This document shows positions 14,501 through 64,000 of a DNA stretch of 64,000 bases, one piece after another; position 1 is the first letter of the stretch; every line of letters starts with the position of its first letter. Source of the stretch: Kryptolebias marmoratus (lineage: Eukaryota; Chordata; Actinopteri; Cyprinodontiformes; Rivulidae). Made by a program: the position numbers and the translations under genes. The stretch spans positions 12,255,908 to 12,319,907 of the forward strand of contig NC_051433.1 of NCBI RefSeq assembly GCF_001649575.2, given 5' to 3'. The notes under the pieces are model-generated. The model saw only the letters and a list, made by a program, of their open reading frames with translations, was not told the origin of the DNA and ran no database searches.

Positions 14501-16514
14501 AATGTAGTATTCATATACATCTTTATGGTTTCTATACACAGAATACTTATAAATAAATAGAATGTTATGTATTTTACACAACCCCTTAAATGTATTTACA
14601 TGCATAAATATACTTCTGGTTTGAAATAAACATACAGAGGCTGTATTATCACACATGCATTTGTACATAGATGGGACAAGACGCACAGAGGCAATATAAG
14701 CAAATCACATTGGGTAAATGACAATGTTGCAGCTATTTACTGCTGAAAGAGAACATTGTTTGAGTTGTTCTGCACCCCCCTTTGTAAGCCCTTGGTTTGG
14801 GCTTTAGCTCTGGTTTGATTCTTTTTATTGTTTTTAGTTTTTTATAGACGCTTCTGTTGGCTGATGATCGACATTTCTCAACAGTTACATTTCGACGAAG
14901 CTGTTGATTCAAAGTGAGATTAACCTCGTAGTAGCAAGGCCATTACATAACAGTGAGTCACTTCTTTCACTGTTGATATAAAATGTATTGCTTCAAAGAG
15001 CTTTCATCTTTGGATCAAAATATTGTATAACAGAGCCACGGGCAGTTAACTGGGCTTCACACGGTTTCCTTCTTGTACGACAGGGTTGTGGCTAACGCCT
15101 TAGCAAGCACAACTCCAATGCAATGGATAAAACTAAACATGTTTTTTTTCCCCCTCTTTAAACTAAGGCTTAATAGAAATTCTTGTCCACGTAACTCGTT
15201 TAATCTGAAATTTGTAAACATTTGCTCCGTTTTATGGAAATCCTCTGTGTGTTTATGATTGGCAGGCAGCTTTCAGTGGCCGTATAGTATTAGTGTTTCG
15301 TTCATAATGGGCTGCATCCCAGGGTCTGAACGATTGGGTTTGTCCTGGTACAGACATATTATTAAATCTATAATCGTGGCCGACAAAGTTAATCCCTCTT
15401 GCTAATGCATTCATTAGTTCGAAATGCAGCTCAAATTTATTGCAACATTTATTGCATAATTCAGAGCTTAAAAGCCTACAGTGTTGCAAGAAGTGCTGCT
15501 TTGCAAGTTACATTTTTACAGTTTATCTCCTTGTAATCAGTACAATAGCTTGTTTTATCAATCATTTCAATGAATATGTACCTCTGGATGTTACATTACT
15601 TGTGAAAATATCTGTCAGTATGACTGCACACCCCTGTTGTGTGTGTTGCTCTCTGGTTTATGTCGTGTAACACTGCGTTTTTCAAAAATAATCTTGAATC
15701 TTATTGTTTTTTGAAAGACTTGAGCGTGGTCTGTTTGGCTGCAAGGTGTTTATACATAGCAAGACATAAAGCCACCCTTGATTCGTGTTGTTTTTTTTAG
15801 TCAAGAGGACTTCTCATATCTTTTTCATGAGCTCATAGCAAATTGTCCTATATCTGTAGGGAATGAGATCATGAATATTGTGTTAACCCAGAAAAGTTGA
15901 AATCCGTGCATGCTTTCTTGTTCCCCTGATCCTTTAGCTTTTGTTGTGGCGTCGGCCAATTGTAGCTAGGCAGAGATCAAGGGGACCCCTGTCGGTTGTG
16001 GATTATTCCTTTGTAGAAGTGCCACTGTAGGGGATAGAGGATTAAAAGAGCAGCAAGTGAATAGGGATTCAACAGGAAGTTGGTTTGCGACAAACACGGC
16101 ACATGAATTCTTAACGGAAGTGTTTTCTGGTAAATAGTCAATCTATTGTTGTTTTATCTTATATTTTTTTAATAACAAAAACACATGCACATTATTTAGG
16201 CTCTCCTTCCAGTTTCAGGTGGTAGGAAAATGCTTCACTTTGGTATTTGTCAAATATATGGACAGTTAGAATTGGGATTGTCTATGAATTTTCATTGTGT
16301 TCCTGTGTTCTCTCAGCTGGGAAAGTAAAAAGGTACAAAAGCTGAATGAATATAAAAAGATAGTTTGTCCTTTTTTATTACCATTTTTGTTGCTTTGTTA
16401 CCCTGGGGGCTTCTGTTGCAGTGCCATTATTGTCAGTGTTGCTAAATTTAGGCGTGATAGATTTAATAATCTCATGTGTTTGTTTTATTTCTGTTTGTTT
16501 CTTTTTTGCTGCAG

Positions 16515-63221
<46,707 letters not shown>

Positions 63222-64000
63222 GTAACTGCAGTTGTTCTTTAGGGTTTGGCATCAAAACATAAACATGAACTGGTTGGTTTTATATTGTTTATATCCACAT
63301 ACAGATAGTTGTTGTTGTGTTTTATAGTTTTAGTTTTTATTAGCACAAAAAACTCAACTTGCTAAAATCTATAATAGACACAAAATATAAATTATTAGAT
63401 ACATTTACATATTTATTTTGGGTTTTTTTGTGATATACATTTACCTTTGTTGTAATTTAATTTCCTTTGTCTGTTGTTGCCATTGCTTTTGTGTTTACTT
63501 TGGTTAGTTTTGATTTCTCCAAGTCATTTTTTTACACCATGTTTTCAATGTTAGTCATTCTTGTTGCATGTATTACTTATATATTACCACATCTTTTAAA
63601 ATGTCAATCTGTTTATAAATGTTTTATTTTCCATTTGTATGTTTTCCTCAATTTATTTCCTTAAGCTTATTTATCATTTTGGTTCATACTTCTGTGTGTT
63701 TTTCTGCTTCTCAGTGTTTGGATATTTAATAACAGAGGCCCGTTAATGTTAAACCTTAAATCTTGATTGATTGTTGTTTGAGTGTTTTTTTTTCTATTAC
63801 AATTTATATTATTCAGCTTTCTTAAATGAGCCGGTCTAGCTACAGAAGTGAATTGGACCTTGGGATGAATAAAGTTTTTTGATTCTGGGATGAATACAGG
63901 AGGGAGGTTGTTCAAGAAAAGTTAAAAGTTAATGTGATTTTTGAAATATGTCTGAGTGTTTTTTGTCTCTGCCAAGGAGATCATGTGCCTGATATGCTTT
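63222..64000 (+). other. ptprg: ptprg intron, 5' part
   Basis: AT-rich. A segment at about 63826-63890 (ATTGGACCTTGGGATGAATA then AAGTTTTTTGATTC) resembles the 3' tail of fish LINE elements, but is too short to assign. No further exon before the window end. Confidence 0.8.

Larger units (their letters stand above)
1..16514 (+). other. ptprg: Upstream intron of ptprg (3' part)
   Basis: No coding exon recognised. I looked for the preceding ptprg exon, which in human ends near the PYWAYSG residues, and found no match, so it lies upstream of the window. The stretch holds a tRNA-derived SINE (2360-2697), a MITE-like inverted-repeat element (7450-7640), an AT microsatellite (8487-8527), many A or T runs and otherwise unremarkable AT-rich sequence. 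Open frames here, the longest being 171 codons on the minus strand at 13723-14238, show no family resemblance and no splice context. Confidence 0.85.

Overview
This window is vertebrate nuclear DNA, most likely from a teleost fish. It is AT-rich and carries GT-AG introns of up to 11 kb, dinucleotide microsatellites, a tRNA-derived SINE of fish type and a decayed LINE of the kind common in fish. It holds the middle part of one gene, read on the + strand: the receptor-type protein tyrosine phosphatase gamma gene (ptprg). Neither end of the gene is present. I cannot tell from this window whether it is the a or b teleost duplicate.

Seventeen coding exons can be placed with consensus splice sites and continuous phase between 16515 and 63221. 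Joined, they give 902 codons (2705 bases plus one base from the exon upstream) with no internal stop. In order they encode: an alpha-carbonic-anhydrase-like (CA) ectodomain (exons at 16515, 27906, 36109, 41991, 45082, 46438); one fibronectin type III domain (50897, 53759, 54602); a long Ser/Thr-rich then acidic spacer in one 745-base exon (54748); a transmembrane helix (56630); a juxtamembrane segment (59199, 61145); and the first half of the membrane-proximal phosphatase domain D1 (62214 to 63221). The signal peptide and N-terminal exons lie upstream of base 1. The WPD loop, the Cys-containing P-loop, the D2 domain and the C-terminus lie beyond base 64000.

Layout: 1-16514 is intron, with a SINE and a MITE-like inverted-repeat element. 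16515-46630 is the CA domain, spread over large introns, with a LINE remnant and a compound microsatellite near 18.7 kb. 46631-55492 is the FN3 domain and spacer. 55493-63221 is the transmembrane and D1 part, with short introns near the end. 63222-64000 is intron. Two intronic repeat families recur in the window: one begins near a TTAA-AGGG sequence (about five partial copies), the other has three diverged copies.

The main points for a second look are a candidate alternatively spliced microexon (9 or 39 bases, both frame-preserving) just after the transmembrane exon, the apparent absence of the longer mammalian cassette exon at that position, the loss of two of three zinc ligands in the CA domain, the RLE-type LINE remnant, and a roughly 530-base pyrimidine-only-like tract. 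I found no second gene, no tRNA or rRNA gene, and no clearly undescribed system.
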